Shown: positions 1 to 9,356, counted from the stretch's first letter. The stretch is 64,000 nt of DNA from Streptomyces pactum (GCF_016031615.1 NZ_JACYXC010000001.1:4898001-4962000), one strand, 5' to 3'. Program-made: numbers and translations. The notes: generated by a model from the letters alone, not told the origin.

Positions 1-606
1 CGGGTCCGGCACTCGATCGCCTTCCGCAACGACAGCCCGTTCGCCGCCCACGTCCCGCTCCTGGCCCGGGAGCTGGCCGCGGCGTACCGGGAGCTGGCCG
101 GCGCGGCGCCGCCGGACGGCGGGACGGCGCCCCGGGGCCCGGCCCCCGCCGGAGCCGTGCTCCCCGACCTCTCGGGGGCCACGGTCACCGGCGGCTGCGG
201 GATCAGGGACGCCGGTGCTGTCCAGGACGCGGCCGCCGAGGGGTGCGGGACCACGGGCGCCCGCGGCTCCGGTGGCACGGGCGCCGGCGGCTCCGGCATA
301 TGGGTAGCCGGTGGCTCCGGGGTCAGGGCCGCCGGCGGTGTGGTTCCGGGTACCGCCGAGGCGGGTGCCACGGACCGGCCGGAGCCGGAGCCGGATCCCG
401 GCCGGTCGGCGGGACGTGAGTCGGGCCCCGGCCGGTCGGCGGGACGTGAGCCGGATCCCGGCCGGTCCGCGGGACGTGAGCCGGGCCCCGGCCGGCCCGC
501 GGTATCGGAGCCGTTCGCCCCCCACGGCTCCGGTACGTCGCGGCCCCGGACCGAGCGCCGCGCCGCCGACGGACCACCAGACGGCTCCCCCCGCCCACGC
601 CGGTGA
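1..606 (+). CDS. LysR-type regulator, C-terminal part only (5' end outside window), with 10-residue repeat tail
   Basis: The frame is open from base 1 to the TGA at 604-606, so the N-terminus lies upstream of the window. The first 30 or so residues (SIAFRNDSPFAAHVPLLAREL, then AYREL) resemble the final helix of a LysR-type substrate-binding domain. That is weak evidence by itself, but the next gene is also LysR-type. After about residue 38 the protein becomes low-complexity A/G/P/R/E sequence. Four in-frame 30-bp units (391-510) encode PDPGRSAGRE-like decapeptides, giving a tail of about 160 residues that LysR proteins normally lack. The stop overlaps a possible GTG start (603) of the next gene, so the two may be co-transcribed. 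Confidence 0.55.
   Translation, partial: RVRHSIAFRNDSPFAAHVPLLARELAAAYRELAGAAPPDGGTAPRGPAPAGAVLPDLSGATVTGGCGIRDAGAVQDAAAEGCGTTGARGSGGTGAGGSGIWVAGGSGVRAAGGVVPGTAEAGATDRPEPEPDPGRSAGRESGPGRSAGREPDPGRSAGREPGPGRPAVSEPFAPHGSGTSRPRTERRAADGPPDGSPRPRR
391..510 (+). repeat. 30-bp coding tandem repeat, four units
   Basis: Four consecutive 30-bp units (391-420, 421-450, 451-480, 481-510) encode PDPGRSAGRE, SGPGRSAGRE, PDPGRSAGRE and PGPGRPAVSE. Units alternate between GGATCCC and GGGCCCC at the same place, as if an older 60-bp unit had been duplicated. The frame is kept throughout. Confidence 0.85.
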
Positions 607-620
607 GCGGGCCGGCCGTC

Positions 621-2351
621 ATGGACATCGAGATAGCCGACCTCCGCCTGCTGAAGGCCGTCGCCGAGACCGGCAGCCTGGCCGGGGCCGCACGCCGGCT
701 GGGGACCCACCAGGGCACTCTCAGCCGCCGGCTGAAGCGGATCGAACGCACCACCGGCGTGGTCGTCTTCCGGCGCGGGCACGAGGGGGCCACCCCGACC
801 GCGGCGGGGCGGGTGCTGCTGCGGGGGGCCGACGCCATCCTGCCCCTGGTGGACCGACTGGTCGAGGCCGCCGCGACGGACCCGGCCCCCGACCTCCGGG
901 ACGGGTCGGAAGACCGTCCCGAGGTGGTGGGTGCGGACGATCACGAGGTCGCTCCGGGGACCGCCGGTGCGCAAGGCCCCGCGAGGAACGGGCCGGAGGC
1001 GCCCCCCGGGGGCCCCGTGGCCGGCCTGCGGCCCGGCCCGCCGGACGCCCCCGCGCGGGCTCCGGGGCCGCCCGCCCACGGACAGCCGGGGCACCACCCC
1101 GGGCGGGCGCGGCCGGGGCGTCCGGTACGGGCGGGGGAGCCCGTGCGGGACGTGGCGCCCGTCAGGTACGGGGACCCCGAACGGCTCGGGGACCCAGAAC
1201 CGGCTGATGTTCCCGTCAGAGGTGGGACCCCTGACAGGGCCGGGCACCCCGTAAGGCCCGCGCAACCAGTAAGGGACGGGGCACCCGCAAGGCCCGCGGG
1301 ACCCCTGAGGGAGGGGAAACCCGTAAGGCCCTCGGATCCCGTAGGGGACGGGGCTCCCGTAAGGCCCGCGGAACCCGTACGGGAAGGGGGGCCCGTAGGG
1401 GACGGAGGACCCGCAAGGGCGGGGGAGCCCGTCGGGGAGAGGACGGCGGACCGGGCACGTACCGCGGCGAAGGACCCCGTACGGGTCGGAGCCGTGCCCA
1501 ACGCGGTCCTGCCGCTCATCGCTGGGCACCTCGGCTCCCTCCTGCCCGGGACCCCGATCGCCCTGAGTACCGCCGATTCCGGGACGGCACTGCTCGACCT
1601 GGTACGTGCCCACCGGCTGGATCTGGCGGTCCTGCGGCACCGCATGGGAATCGACGCGCCGCCGCCGGACGGGGTCCAGACGCTCGCGGTGGCGGAGGAA
1701 CGGCTGCTGGTCGGGGTCGCGGAACGGCACCGGCTGGCCGGCCGGCGCCGGCTCACGCTGGCCGATCTGGGCGCCGAGACGTGCGTTCTCGCCGGTCCCC
1801 GGCACGGCGCGCTGGGCCGTCACTTCCTCGACGCGGTGGAACGTGCGGCCGCCGGCGGCGAGGGACGGCCGGGGCTGCGCTGGGCGGCGGACGGGGCGGA
1901 GGCCGCGGCGCTCGCCTGCGCCCTGGACGCGGTGCTGCCGTGCTACCCGTGCCCCGCGCCGGTCCCGGGCATCACCTACCTGCCGCTGGACGACCCGGCG
2001 GCCCGGTTCCAGCTGGTGCTGGCCTGGCCGGCGGACGGGCAGCTCGCCGCGTACGCACCGCGCCTGGCGGAACACGCGCGCCGGGCGTACCCGGGTGGTG
2101 GCGCCGCCGGCCCAGGCCCCGCCGGTACGCCGCCGGCCACCCCTGATCCGGGCCGCCCACCCGACCCGCCCGCACCGTCCCCCCTGCGCCGTCCCCCCAC
2201 GCCCCACCACCTCGCCCGCCACGCCCCCACCATCTCGCCCCCACGCCCCCACCACTTCGCCCCGCCACCCACTGCCTCACCCCGCGGGCCCCCGCCCGAC
2301 CCTGCGGCCCGTCCGGCCCTTCGGCCCCGTCACCCCCGTTCGGCCCCGTGA
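621..2351 (+). CDS. LysR-type transcriptional regulator with a repeat-filled linker
   Basis: The ATG at 621 begins MDIEIADLRLLKAV, the classic LysR winged-helix start; an in-frame GTG at 603 is possible but less natural. Residues 1-90 are the HTH domain (ETGSLAGAARRLGTHQGTLSRR). Residues about 95-285 are low-complexity P/R/G/D sequence containing 36-bp tandem repeats. The effector-binding domain follows at about residue 286 (VGAVPNAVLPLIAGHL) and runs to about residue 495. A proline-rich tail then continues to the TGA at 2351. Normal family members are about 300 residues; this one is about 576. The tail overlaps the low-complexity 3' end of the opposing permease gene, so its true extent is uncertain. 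It presumably acts as a cytoplasmic DNA-binding regulator; targets are unknown. Confidence 0.7.
   Translation: MDIEIADLRLLKAVAETGSLAGAARRLGTHQGTLSRRLKRIERTTGVVVFRRGHEGATPTAAGRVLLRGADAILPLVDRLVEAAATDPAPDLRDGSEDRPEVVGADDHEVAPGTAGAQGPARNGPEAPPGGPVAGLRPGPPDAPARAPGPPAHGQPGHHPGRARPGRPVRAGEPVRDVAPVRYGDPERLGDPEPADVPVRGGTPDRAGHPVRPAQPVRDGAPARPAGPLREGKPVRPSDPVGDGAPVRPAEPVREGGPVGDGGPARAGEPVGERTADRARTAAKDPVRVGAVPNAVLPLIAGHLGSLLPGTPIALSTADSGTALLDLVRAHRLDLAVLRHRMGIDAPPPDGVQTLAVAEERLLVGVAERHRLAGRRRLTLADLGAETCVLAGPRHGALGRHFLDAVERAAAGGEGRPGLRWAADGAEAAALACALDAVLPCYPCPAPVPGITYLPLDDPAARFQLVLAWPADGQLAAYAPRLAEHARRAYPGGGAAGPGPAGTPPATPDPGRPPDPPAPSPLRRPPTPHHLARHAPTISPPRPHHFAPPPTASPRGPPPDPAARPALRPRHPRSAP
1248..1391 (+). 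repeat. 36-bp coding tandem repeat, four units, in the LysR linker
   Basis: Four in-frame 36-bp units encode PVRPAQPVRDGA, PARPAGPLREGK, PVRPSDPVGDGA and PVRPAEPVREGG. Degenerate half-units (PVRxGx) flank them from about 1117 to 1440. The block sits exactly between the DNA-binding and effector domains. Confidence 0.85.
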
Positions 2352-3953
2352 CCCCACCCGCCGACCTGCCCGGTCCGCCGTCACCCCCACCCTCGCCCCG
2401 CCGAACTCGGCCGGCCCCTCGCCCCCCGCCGCCCCCACCGCCGGCGTCACGGCCGCCCGCGGAGCTCCCGGACCGCAGCAGTTCGAAGGCGAGCACGCCC
2501 AGCCCCACCGCCAGCCACACGGCTCCGACCAGCTGCGCGGTCTCCGAGGCTTCGACGATCACGGCGACCGTCACCGCCATGCCGGCCAGCGGGATCAGCA
2601 CGTGCCGGACCGGGTGCGGGGCGTCCGCCCGCCGCCGTACCCAGAACCAGCCGATCACCGAGGCGTGCAGCAGCGTGAACGCGGTCAGTGCGCCGATGTC
2701 CACCACCGACACCAGCCGGTCCAGGCCGTTGTCGCGCCGGGCCGCCCACACCGCCGCCACCAGCGTCACCACCGCCGAGAGCAGCACCGCCCGCCGGGGC
2801 ACCCCGCTGGGCGCGTCCACCGTCGCCAGCACCTTCGGCAGCCGCCGCTCCCGGGCCATCGCGAAGACCAGCCGGCCCGCCGCCGCCTGCCCGGCCAGCG
2901 CCGCGAACGCCGCGCCGATCGCCTTGCTCACCGCCACCAGGTCGTGCAGCCAGGTGCCGACGGCCGAGTCCACCGCGTCGTAGAAGGCCGGCCCCTGCGC
3001 CGCCGGGTCCTCGGACAGCTCGGCGGCCGAGGTGGGCGACAGCAGCGCGGCGAGATAGGTCTGGACGACGAAGAGCGTGCCGGCCACCACCAGACAGGTC
3101 AGCACCGCCCGCGCCACCCGCGCCGACGCCTCGCCCCCCGCCGCGGTCCGGCCCGTCCCGCCCCGCTCGCCGTCCGGTGCCGGGCCGGGCCCGCCGTCCC
3201 GTGCCGACGCCTCGCCCCCCTCGTCCCCGTCCGGCCCGTACCGCCCCGCCCGCCACGTGCCGGACCGTCGTCCCGGGTCTCCTCGGCGAACGACGCGATC
3301 GCGTCGAAGCCCAGATAGGACAGGACGGCGATGGACACCGCGCTCAGCACCGCGCCGGTGGAGAAGTCCCCCTGCGCGGTGAACGGGGACCACCAGTCGC
3401 GCTGCGCCCCGTGGGCCGCCAGCTCCACCACCGCGGCCGCCACGAACACCAGCAGGACCGCGATCTCCAGCGCCAGCACCAGGAAGCCGGCCAGCGCCGC
3501 CGCCCGCACCCCCAGCAGGTTGAGCGCGGTCGTCACCACCACGGCGATCGCGGTCCACACCCACCGGTGCACCTCCGGCACCAGCGCCTCCATGGCGATC
3601 CCGGAGAACAGGTACGCCACCGCCGGGATCAGCAGGTAGTCCAGCATCGCCATCCACCCGGCGATGAACCCGGGCCCCTCGCCGAGCCCGAGCCGGGCGT
3701 AGGTGAACACCGAGCCCGCCTTCGGGGCCACCCGCACCATCTGGGCGTACGAGTACGCGGTGAACGCCATCGCCACCGTCGCCACCAGGTAGACCAGCGC
3801 CACCGCGCCGTGCGACTTGGCGTCCAGGGTGCCGAAGACCCCGACCGGGGCCATCGGCGCGATGAACAGGAGCCCGTAGACGACCAGGTCGCGGAAGGTG
3901 AGAGTGCGGCGCAGGGTGCCGCCGGCGGTGTCGTGACCGGTCTGGGTGGCCAT
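1972..3953 (-). pseudogene. APC-superfamily amino acid permease, interrupted by a frame change
   Basis: The gene starts at the ATG at 3953 (MATQTGHDTAGG, RTLTFRDLVVYGLLFIAPMA). It keeps one frame through seven or so membrane segments to GFDAIASFAEETRDD at about 3267. The permease then resumes in a different frame from about 3130 (ARVARAVLTCLVVAGTLF) and runs to FELLRSG near 2475, where the conserved core ends. Open low-complexity sequence continues to a stop at 1972. APC members normally have EETRDP followed almost directly by the next membrane helix; here about 130 bp of GC-rich sequence containing a GGEASAR duplication intervenes and carries a net one-base loss. It is either a decayed transporter or an error in a GC tract. 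It is divergent from ispH. Confidence 0.75.
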
Positions 3954-4056
3954 CGTGTTACCTCCTGCCGGGCGGGACCTGAACCGGAACGCCGGGCCCA
4001 GTCTCGACCACCGGGCCTACATTTCCGGGCTGCGCCACGGCCTTACGATGGGGGGC

Positions 4057-5055
4057 ATGACCGCTACGACCGGCCGTCCCACGTCCGCCGCCCGCCGGGT
4101 CCTGCTCGCCGCCCCCCGTGGATACTGCGCGGGCGTGGACCGTGCGGTGATCGCCGTGGAGAAGGCCCTGGAGCAGTACGGCGCGCCCATCTACGTGCGC
4201 AAGGAGATCGTCCACAACAAGTACGTGGTGCAGACCCTGCAGAAGAAGGGGGCGATCTTCGTCGACGAGACCGAGGACGTTCCCGAGGGCTCCATCGTGA
4301 TCTTCTCGGCGCACGGGGTCGCCCCGGTCGTCCACGAGGAGGCCCGGGAGCGCAAGCTCGCCACCATCGACGCGACCTGCCCGCTGGTCACCAAGGTCCA
4401 CAAGGAAGCCGTGCGGTTCGCCAAGGAGGACTACGACATCCTCCTCATCGGCCACGAGGGCCACGAGGAGGTCATCGGCACCAGCGGCGAGGCGCCCGAC
4501 CACATCACCCTGGTGGACGGCCCGGACGACGTGGCGAACGTGCGGGTCCGCGACGAGTCCAAGGTGGTCTGGCTCTCCCAGACCACCCTCTCGGTGGACG
4601 AGACGATGGAGACCGTCGACGCCCTCAAGCAGCGCTTCCCGCAGCTGATCAGCCCGCCCAGCGACGACATCTGCTACGCCACCCAGAACCGTCAGACCGC
4701 GGTCAAGCAGATGGGCGCCGAGGCCGATCTGGTGATCGTCGTCGGGTCGAAGAACTCGTCCAACTCGGTGCGTCTGGTCGAGGTCGCGCTGGGCGCCGGG
4801 GCGCGCGCCGCCCACCTGGTGGACTTCGCGGACGAGATCGACGAGGCGTGGCTGGACGGGGTCACCACCGTCGGCGTCACCTCCGGTGCCTCGGTCCCGG
4901 ACATCCTGGTGCAGGGCGTCCTGGAGTGGCTGGCCCAGCGCGGGTTCGAGGACGTCGAGGTGGTCACCGCCGCGGAGGAGAGCATCACCTTCTCGCTCCC
5001 CAAGGAACTGCGCCGGGACCTGCGCGCCGAGGCGGCCGCCGCGGCCGAGGGCTGA
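4057..5055 (+). CDS. ispH: 4-hydroxy-3-methylbut-2-enyl diphosphate reductase (IspH/LytB)
   Basis: IspH is the final enzyme of the MEP isoprenoid pathway. It reduces HMBPP to isopentenyl and dimethylallyl diphosphate on a [4Fe-4S] cluster in the cytoplasm. The three cluster cysteines are visible at Cys24 (PRGYCAGVDRA), Cys108 (DATCPLVTKVH) and Cys206 (DDICYATQNRQ). The ESITFSLPKELR end is also typical, and the length of 332 residues is normal. I chose the ATG at 4057, after a G-rich stretch, over an upstream in-frame start at 3946 because the extra 37 residues look like promoter DNA and overlap the divergent permease start. A TACGAT hexamer at 4045-4050, about 7 bases before the ATG, would be a good -10 box and would give a nearly leaderless mRNA. 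Confidence 0.96.
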   Translation: MTATTGRPTSAARRVLLAAPRGYCAGVDRAVIAVEKALEQYGAPIYVRKEIVHNKYVVQTLQKKGAIFVDETEDVPEGSIVIFSAHGVAPVVHEEARERKLATIDATCPLVTKVHKEAVRFAKEDYDILLIGHEGHEEVIGTSGEAPDHITLVDGPDDVANVRVRDESKVVWLSQTTLSVDETMETVDALKQRFPQLISPPSDDICYATQNRQTAVKQMGAEADLVIVVGSKNSSNSVRLVEVALGAGARAAHLVDFADEIDEAWLDGVTTVGVTSGASVPDILVQGVLEWLAQRGFEDVEVVTAAEESITFSLPKELRRDLRAEAAAAAEG

Positions 5056-5085
5056 CCGCCGGCCGGCCCGGCGACCCGGGGCCGG

Positions 5086-5337
5086 CCGGCAGGCCGGTGA
5101 ACATCAGGCAGGGCGGGTGACGGCCCGGCGGGCCGCGGCGCCGTGAGGTGACGGACCCGGACGGGCCGGTGGTCGGCCGGAGTCCCAGGCGACCCGCCCG
5201 CGGCCCCGACTGCCCCGGCCGGTCGATGACGGGCCCGGCTCCCGGCCCGCCGTATGAGACCCACCCGGCCCGCCGCCACCCCTCACGAACCGGAGCCAGA
5301 CCCGGCAGGCCGGTGAACACCAATAGGCGCGGGTGAC
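5086..5337. repeat. Intergenic region between ispH and ppgK with a 36-bp imperfect direct repeat
   Basis: The 425 bp between ispH and ppgK holds no convincing gene. Copies at 5086-5121 and 5302-5337 match at about 30 of 36 positions: both begin CCGGCAGGCCGGTGAACA and end GGGTGAC. The copies are 216 bp apart. The rest is GC-rich and featureless. Confidence 0.6.
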
Positions 5338-5480
5338 CGCCTGGCCGGCCGCCACGCCTGCGGGACCCCAGCCCACCCGGCACGTCACCCCACCCCGTAC
5401 AGCTGTTCCCCCGGAGGGCCGCGGGTGCGTGGAGTCGAACGGGCGGTGCGGCGGCACGCCGGGCCCTAGCCTTGATCGGT

Positions 5481-6395
5481 ATGGACGTAACTGGCACGGA
5501 CGTACTCGGTGTGGACATCGGCGGCTCGGGGATCAAGGGAGCCCCGGTGGACCTGGCGCGCGGCGAGCTGGCCGCCGAGCGCCGCAAGATCCTCACCCCC
5601 CAGCCGTCCACCCCGGACGCGGTGGCGGACCGGGTCCGCGAGGTGGCGGAGCACTTCGGCTGGGCCGGGCGGCCGGTGGGCGTCACCTTCCCCGGCGTGG
5701 TGACGCGGGGCACCGCCCGCACCGCCGCCAACGTGGACAAGCGCTGGATCGGCGTGGACGTGGCCCGGCTGCTCGGAGAGCGGCTCGGCTCGCCGGTCAC
5801 GGTGCTCAACGACGCGGACGCCGCCGGGGTCGCCGAGATGACCTTCGGCGCCGGGCGGGGCCGTACCGGCACCGTCCTGGTGCTCACCTTCGGCACCGGC
5901 ATCGGCAGCGCGCTCTTCGTGGACGGCCGGCTGGTGCCCAACACCGAGCTGGGCCACCTGGAGCTCGCCGGCCACGAGGCGGAGAAGCGCGCCGCCAGTA
6001 AGGCCCGCGAGGACCACGACCTCAGCTGGACGCAGTGGGCGCGCCGGGTCCAGGACTACCTCGCGCACCTGGAGATGCTCTTCTCGCCCGAGCTGTTCGT
6101 GATCGGGGGCGGGGTGAGCCGCAAGTCGGAGAAGTTCCTGCCGCTGATCGAGGGGATCCGGGCCGAGATCGTGCCGGCCGAGCTGCGGAACAACGCGGGC
6201 ATCGTGGGGGCGGGGATGGCCGCGGTCGGGGCCCCGGGGGCTCCCGGACGGCCGGCCGCCCGGACCCCCGCCACCGGCGCCGAGCCGTCCGCTACCGGCG
6301 CCGAGGCTCCCGCGGCCGGCCCGGACGCCTCGCGCCCCGCTCCGCAGGGCCCGCCTCCGGGCGACGGCCGCGGGGCCGCTGCCGGGGAGTCCTGA
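5481..6395 (+). CDS. ppgK: Polyphosphate glucokinase, ROK family
   Basis: This cytoplasmic kinase is predicted to phosphorylate glucose using polyphosphate (and often ATP). The ROK-type phosphate loop is at the N-terminus (LGVDIGGSGIKGAPVDL). The catalytic aspartate lies in VLNDADAAGVAE. FGTGIGSALF and NTELGHLEL follow, and IGGGVSRKSEKFLPLI is near the end. The EDHDLSWTQWARRVQDYL segment is characteristic of actinobacterial polyphosphate glucokinases. The ATG at 5481 gives 304 residues; a TTG at 5472 is possible. The last 50 or so residues are an A/P/G-rich tail that overlaps the 3' end of the convergent DUF6542 gene, so the protein is longer than a typical PpgK. Its place beside ispH and ychF fits actinobacterial synteny as I remember it. 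Confidence 0.88.
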   Translation: MDVTGTDVLGVDIGGSGIKGAPVDLARGELAAERRKILTPQPSTPDAVADRVREVAEHFGWAGRPVGVTFPGVVTRGTARTAANVDKRWIGVDVARLLGERLGSPVTVLNDADAAGVAEMTFGAGRGRTGTVLVLTFGTGIGSALFVDGRLVPNTELGHLELAGHEAEKRAASKAREDHDLSWTQWARRVQDYLAHLEMLFSPELFVIGGGVSRKSEKFLPLIEGIRAEIVPAELRNNAGIVGAGMAAVGAPGAPGRPAARTPATGAEPSATGAEAPAAGPDASRPAPQGPPPGDGRGAAAGES

Positions 6396-6963
6396 CCGGA
6401 CGGTCCGCCCGCTCCGCCGGGCGGGGCCGGGCCCGGCGCCGGCTGGCCGGCGCCGCCCGCCGGACCAGCACGATCAGCCCGGCCAGCAGGGTGCCGGCGT
6501 ACAGCCAGCCGGCGTGCAGGGACAGCGTGGTGAACACGCCCATCGCCTGGCTGCCCACGCCCTTCTCGCCGTCGTTGATCGGCACCAGGCCCAACAGGAA
6601 GGCGATCGGCACCACGACCGGCGCCATCGCCAGGTCCGCGGGGCGTACGAAGAGCCCGCAGACGGCGCACACCAGGAGGTAGAGCACCCCGTACACGGCC
6701 GGGGACCCGGACAGCAGCAGGGCGTCCAGGCAGCCGATGGTCACCATCGCCAGCACGGCGAGCAGCCCGGCACCGAACCCGGTCAGCCGGGGGCTGGGCA
6801 GCCGGCGGACGGCGGTGAGCAGGGCCGAGGAGCGGGTCGCCGGACGCCGCCCCCGGGTCCCGTCCGCGTCCTGGGGGGCGCGCCGGGCCTGCGCGTCGTC
6901 GGCGGCGGGGCGCGGCTGCGGGGCCGCGGTACGGCGGGGGGTGCGCGTGCTGTGTGACTCCAC
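6292..6963 (-). CDS. DUF6542-type small integral membrane protein
   Basis: The 223-residue protein starts MESHSTRTPRRTA. It has a disordered basic N-terminus of about 50 residues, four or five hydrophobic helices between residues about 60 and 170 (FGAGLLAVLAMVTIGCL, AVYGVLYLLVCAVCGLF, VVVPIAFLLGLVP, GWLYAGTLLAGLIVLV), then an Arg/Pro-rich tail. This architecture and its position between ppgK and ychF match the family called DUF6542 in actinobacteria; the function is unknown. The tail overlaps the ppgK 3' end by 104 bp in the convergent direction. It is divergent from ychF, and an inverted repeat lies just upstream of its start. Confidence 0.75.
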   Translation of the reverse strand: MESHSTRTPRRTAAPQPRPAADDAQARRAPQDADGTRGRRPATRSSALLTAVRRLPSPRLTGFGAGLLAVLAMVTIGCLDALLLSGSPAVYGVLYLLVCAVCGLFVRPADLAMAPVVVPIAFLLGLVPINDGEKGVGSQAMGVFTTLSLHAGWLYAGTLLAGLIVLVRRAAPASRRRARPRPAERADRPVRTPRQRPRGRRPEAGPAERGARRPGRPREPRRR

Positions 6964-6967
6964 CCCA

Positions 6968-7005
6968 CCAACGTAGGGGCCGTACGGTGCCTACCCCCAC
7001 GTTGG
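6968..7005. promoter_or_regulatory. Inverted repeat upstream of the DUF6542 gene
   Basis: CCAACGT (6968-6974) and ACGTTGG (6999-7005) are perfect complements. Further GGGG/CCCC pairing is possible inside. The repeat ends only 5 bases from the DUF6542 start on the minus strand, so it covers its ribosome binding region. It could be an operator or a leader hairpin; this is inferred from position. Confidence 0.45.
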
Positions 7006-7093
7006 ACACGCGCTTTGATCCACGCTTGGGGGTGCGTTCGAATGATCGTCGTACAGGGTGCCGCCGCCCCGCCCCGCTCCCGGTCCCGCCCCG

Positions 7094-7129
7094 TAGACTG
7101 GGTGACCGGCCCGGAGCGGGCCGGTCACC
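7094..7129 (+). promoter_or_regulatory. ychF promoter -10 element and 5'-terminal leader hairpin
   Basis: TAGACT at 7094-7099 matches the actinobacterial -10 consensus. Just downstream, GGTGACCGGCCCG (7101-7113) and CGGGCCGGTCACC (7117-7129) form a perfect 13-bp stem with a 3-base loop. If transcription starts 6-7 bases after the -10 box, the hairpin would sit at the very 5' end of the mRNA, 33 bases before the GTG start of ychF. Confidence 0.55.
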
Positions 7130-7162
7130 TTACTCCTTGTCCTCGCTACGGGAAGTCGCCAC

Positions 7163-8251
<1,089 letters not shown>

Positions 8252-8597
8252 GCGGATGAAATAACACCACATCGCTGACGTGGCAAAATATGCAGGTCAG
8301 AAGGGGTCGACTCCGTCGAGGGTCGGCCTCTTCGTTAATCCCGTGCTGGATCGGTGCAGGATATTCTGACGCTCAGTCGTCCTCGCTCAGCCCTGTCGAT
8401 GGGATCTCTGCACCCTGATCGATTGTGCGTTCTCCTGCTTTCCGGCATCGCCTGTGGCGTACTGCTCAACTGGCCGCGGCTGTCAAGCCGGCGGCGATCA
8501 GGGTGGCAGGTAGCTGAGTGAGTTCAGTGCTGGACACCATCAGAGGTCTATCCGTGTTGGATCTGTGCTGCATGTTCAGACGCAGGATCAGTCGGGA
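8252..8597. other. Gene-free, lower-GC stretch downstream of ychF with two copies of a 22-bp repeat
   Basis: No credible gene lies here. GC content drops visibly compared with the neighbours. CCGTGCTGGATCGGTGCAGG at 8341 and CCGTGTTGGATCTGTGCTGC at 8552 are two copies of a 22-bp element; a third lies at 9215-9236, on the other side of the toxin-antitoxin pair. This looks like the edge of an inserted segment. Confidence 0.5.
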
Positions 8598-8861
8598 TCA
8601 GGTGTCGTAAACGGCGGAGCGATGCCCGACGTGGACCACCCACACCACGAGCTCTCCGTTATCGATCGTGTAGACGACCCGGTAGTCGCCAACTCGTAGC
8701 CGACGGCGTTCTGGCTGCGACACGAGGGCGGTGGTGTTGAAGCCGAGGGGGTCGCTCTCCAGTTCGGTCAGTTTGGCCAGGATGCGCAGGGCCATGTCGC
8801 GAGGGATCTTGCGAAGCTCTGCTTGCGCCTCGGGTCGGAAGACGGTTCGGTACTCACTCAC
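8598..8861 (-). CDS. RelE/ParE-family toxin
   Basis: An 87-residue protein with the fold-typical start MSEYRTVFRPEAQAELRKIP and the conserved core RRRLRVGDYRVVYTIDNGELVVWVVHVGHR. In RelE-type toxins such basic and aromatic residues contact mRNA on the ribosome. Length and motifs fit the RelE/StbE subgroup. Its start overlaps the end of the upstream antitoxin gene by 8 bp, the usual arrangement for coupled translation. The module lies in a lower-GC island with 22-bp repeats on both sides, suggesting acquisition. Whether it cleaves mRNA (RelE) or poisons gyrase (ParE) cannot be told from sequence alone. Confidence 0.88.
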   Translation of the reverse strand: MSEYRTVFRPEAQAELRKIPRDMALRILAKLTELESDPLGFNTTALVSQPERRRLRVGDYRVVYTIDNGELVVWVVHVGHRSAVYDT

Positions 8862-9123
8862 CGCGCGCCAGCGTCTCCCTCATGATGTCCTCGATCGGGA
8901 TACCAGGTGCTGGATTGGCCATGCGCTCGTCGATGATCCGGTTGATTTCGCGTTCTTCCCATTCCTGGTACTTGCGCAGCACCTCGATGGACACCACGGC
9001 AGCGACTTCCTTGCCTCGGCGTGTGATCACAGTGGGCACGTCGTCGCGGTCGGCACGCTCCACGACCTCCGCCAGGTGGGCGCGCACGTCTCGGATGGAC
9101 TCTATGGGCAGCGGCTGGGCCAT
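8854..9123 (-). CDS. Phd/YefM-family antitoxin
   Basis: An 89-residue protein from the ATG at 9123: MAQPLPIESIRDVRAHLAEV, then VPTVITRRGKEVAAVVSIEVL. This is the canonical Phd/YefM DNA-binding domain, followed by a helical acidic tail (YQEWEEREINRIIDERM) expected to wrap the toxin. An in-frame ATG at 9159 would add 12 residues but has no better signal. It is first in the operon and overlaps the toxin gene by 8 bp. By family analogy it represses its own promoter, alone and together with the toxin. No clear palindrome is obvious in the 60 bp upstream. Confidence 0.87.
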   Translation of the reverse strand: MAQPLPIESIRDVRAHLAEVVERADRDDVPTVITRRGKEVAAVVSIEVLRKYQEWEEREINRIIDERMANPAPGIPIEDIMRETLARGE

Positions 9124-9214
9124 GCGCTCAAGCGTACCGAGTGTGCCATGTGTACGCAATGCGCCGACGGGAGGGGCGCGCTCGCTACGGTTGCGTGTGC
9201 TGGATGAATTCGCA

Positions 9215-9236
9215 CCGTGCTGGATCTGTGCTGGAT
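9215..9236. repeat. Third copy of the 22-bp repeat flanking the toxin-antitoxin module
   Basis: CCGTGCTGGATCTGTGCTGG begins here and matches the copies at 8341-8362 and 8552-8573 with three or four differences each. A further partial copy (GTGCTGGATGAATTCGCAC) is at 9198. Confidence 0.5.
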
Positions 9237-9315
9237 GCGATCACGGGAAGGCGTGTTTCCGCAGGTGGGAGCGTTGTGGTGGACGTTCCGCTGCAACGTC
9301 TGATACGTCCAACCC

Positions 9316-9356
9316 AAGGCCGTCCGACCCGTGCCGGAGCGGGTTGGGCGGCCTTT
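9316..9356. terminator. Strong hairpin, probable terminator
   Basis: AAGGCCGTCCGACCC (9316-9330) pairs with GGGTTGGGCGGCCTT (9341-9355) across a 10-base loop, with only two G-U pairs in 15. A T follows on the plus strand, and the AA start gives TT on the minus strand, so it could work in both directions. It separates the toxin-antitoxin promoter side from the leftward DUF6000 pseudogene. Confidence 0.7.

Noticed and set aside
8341..9236. CRISPR-like array suggested by repeated GTGCTGGATC pieces
   Set aside because: Only three irregularly spaced copies, with genes between them and no cas genes.
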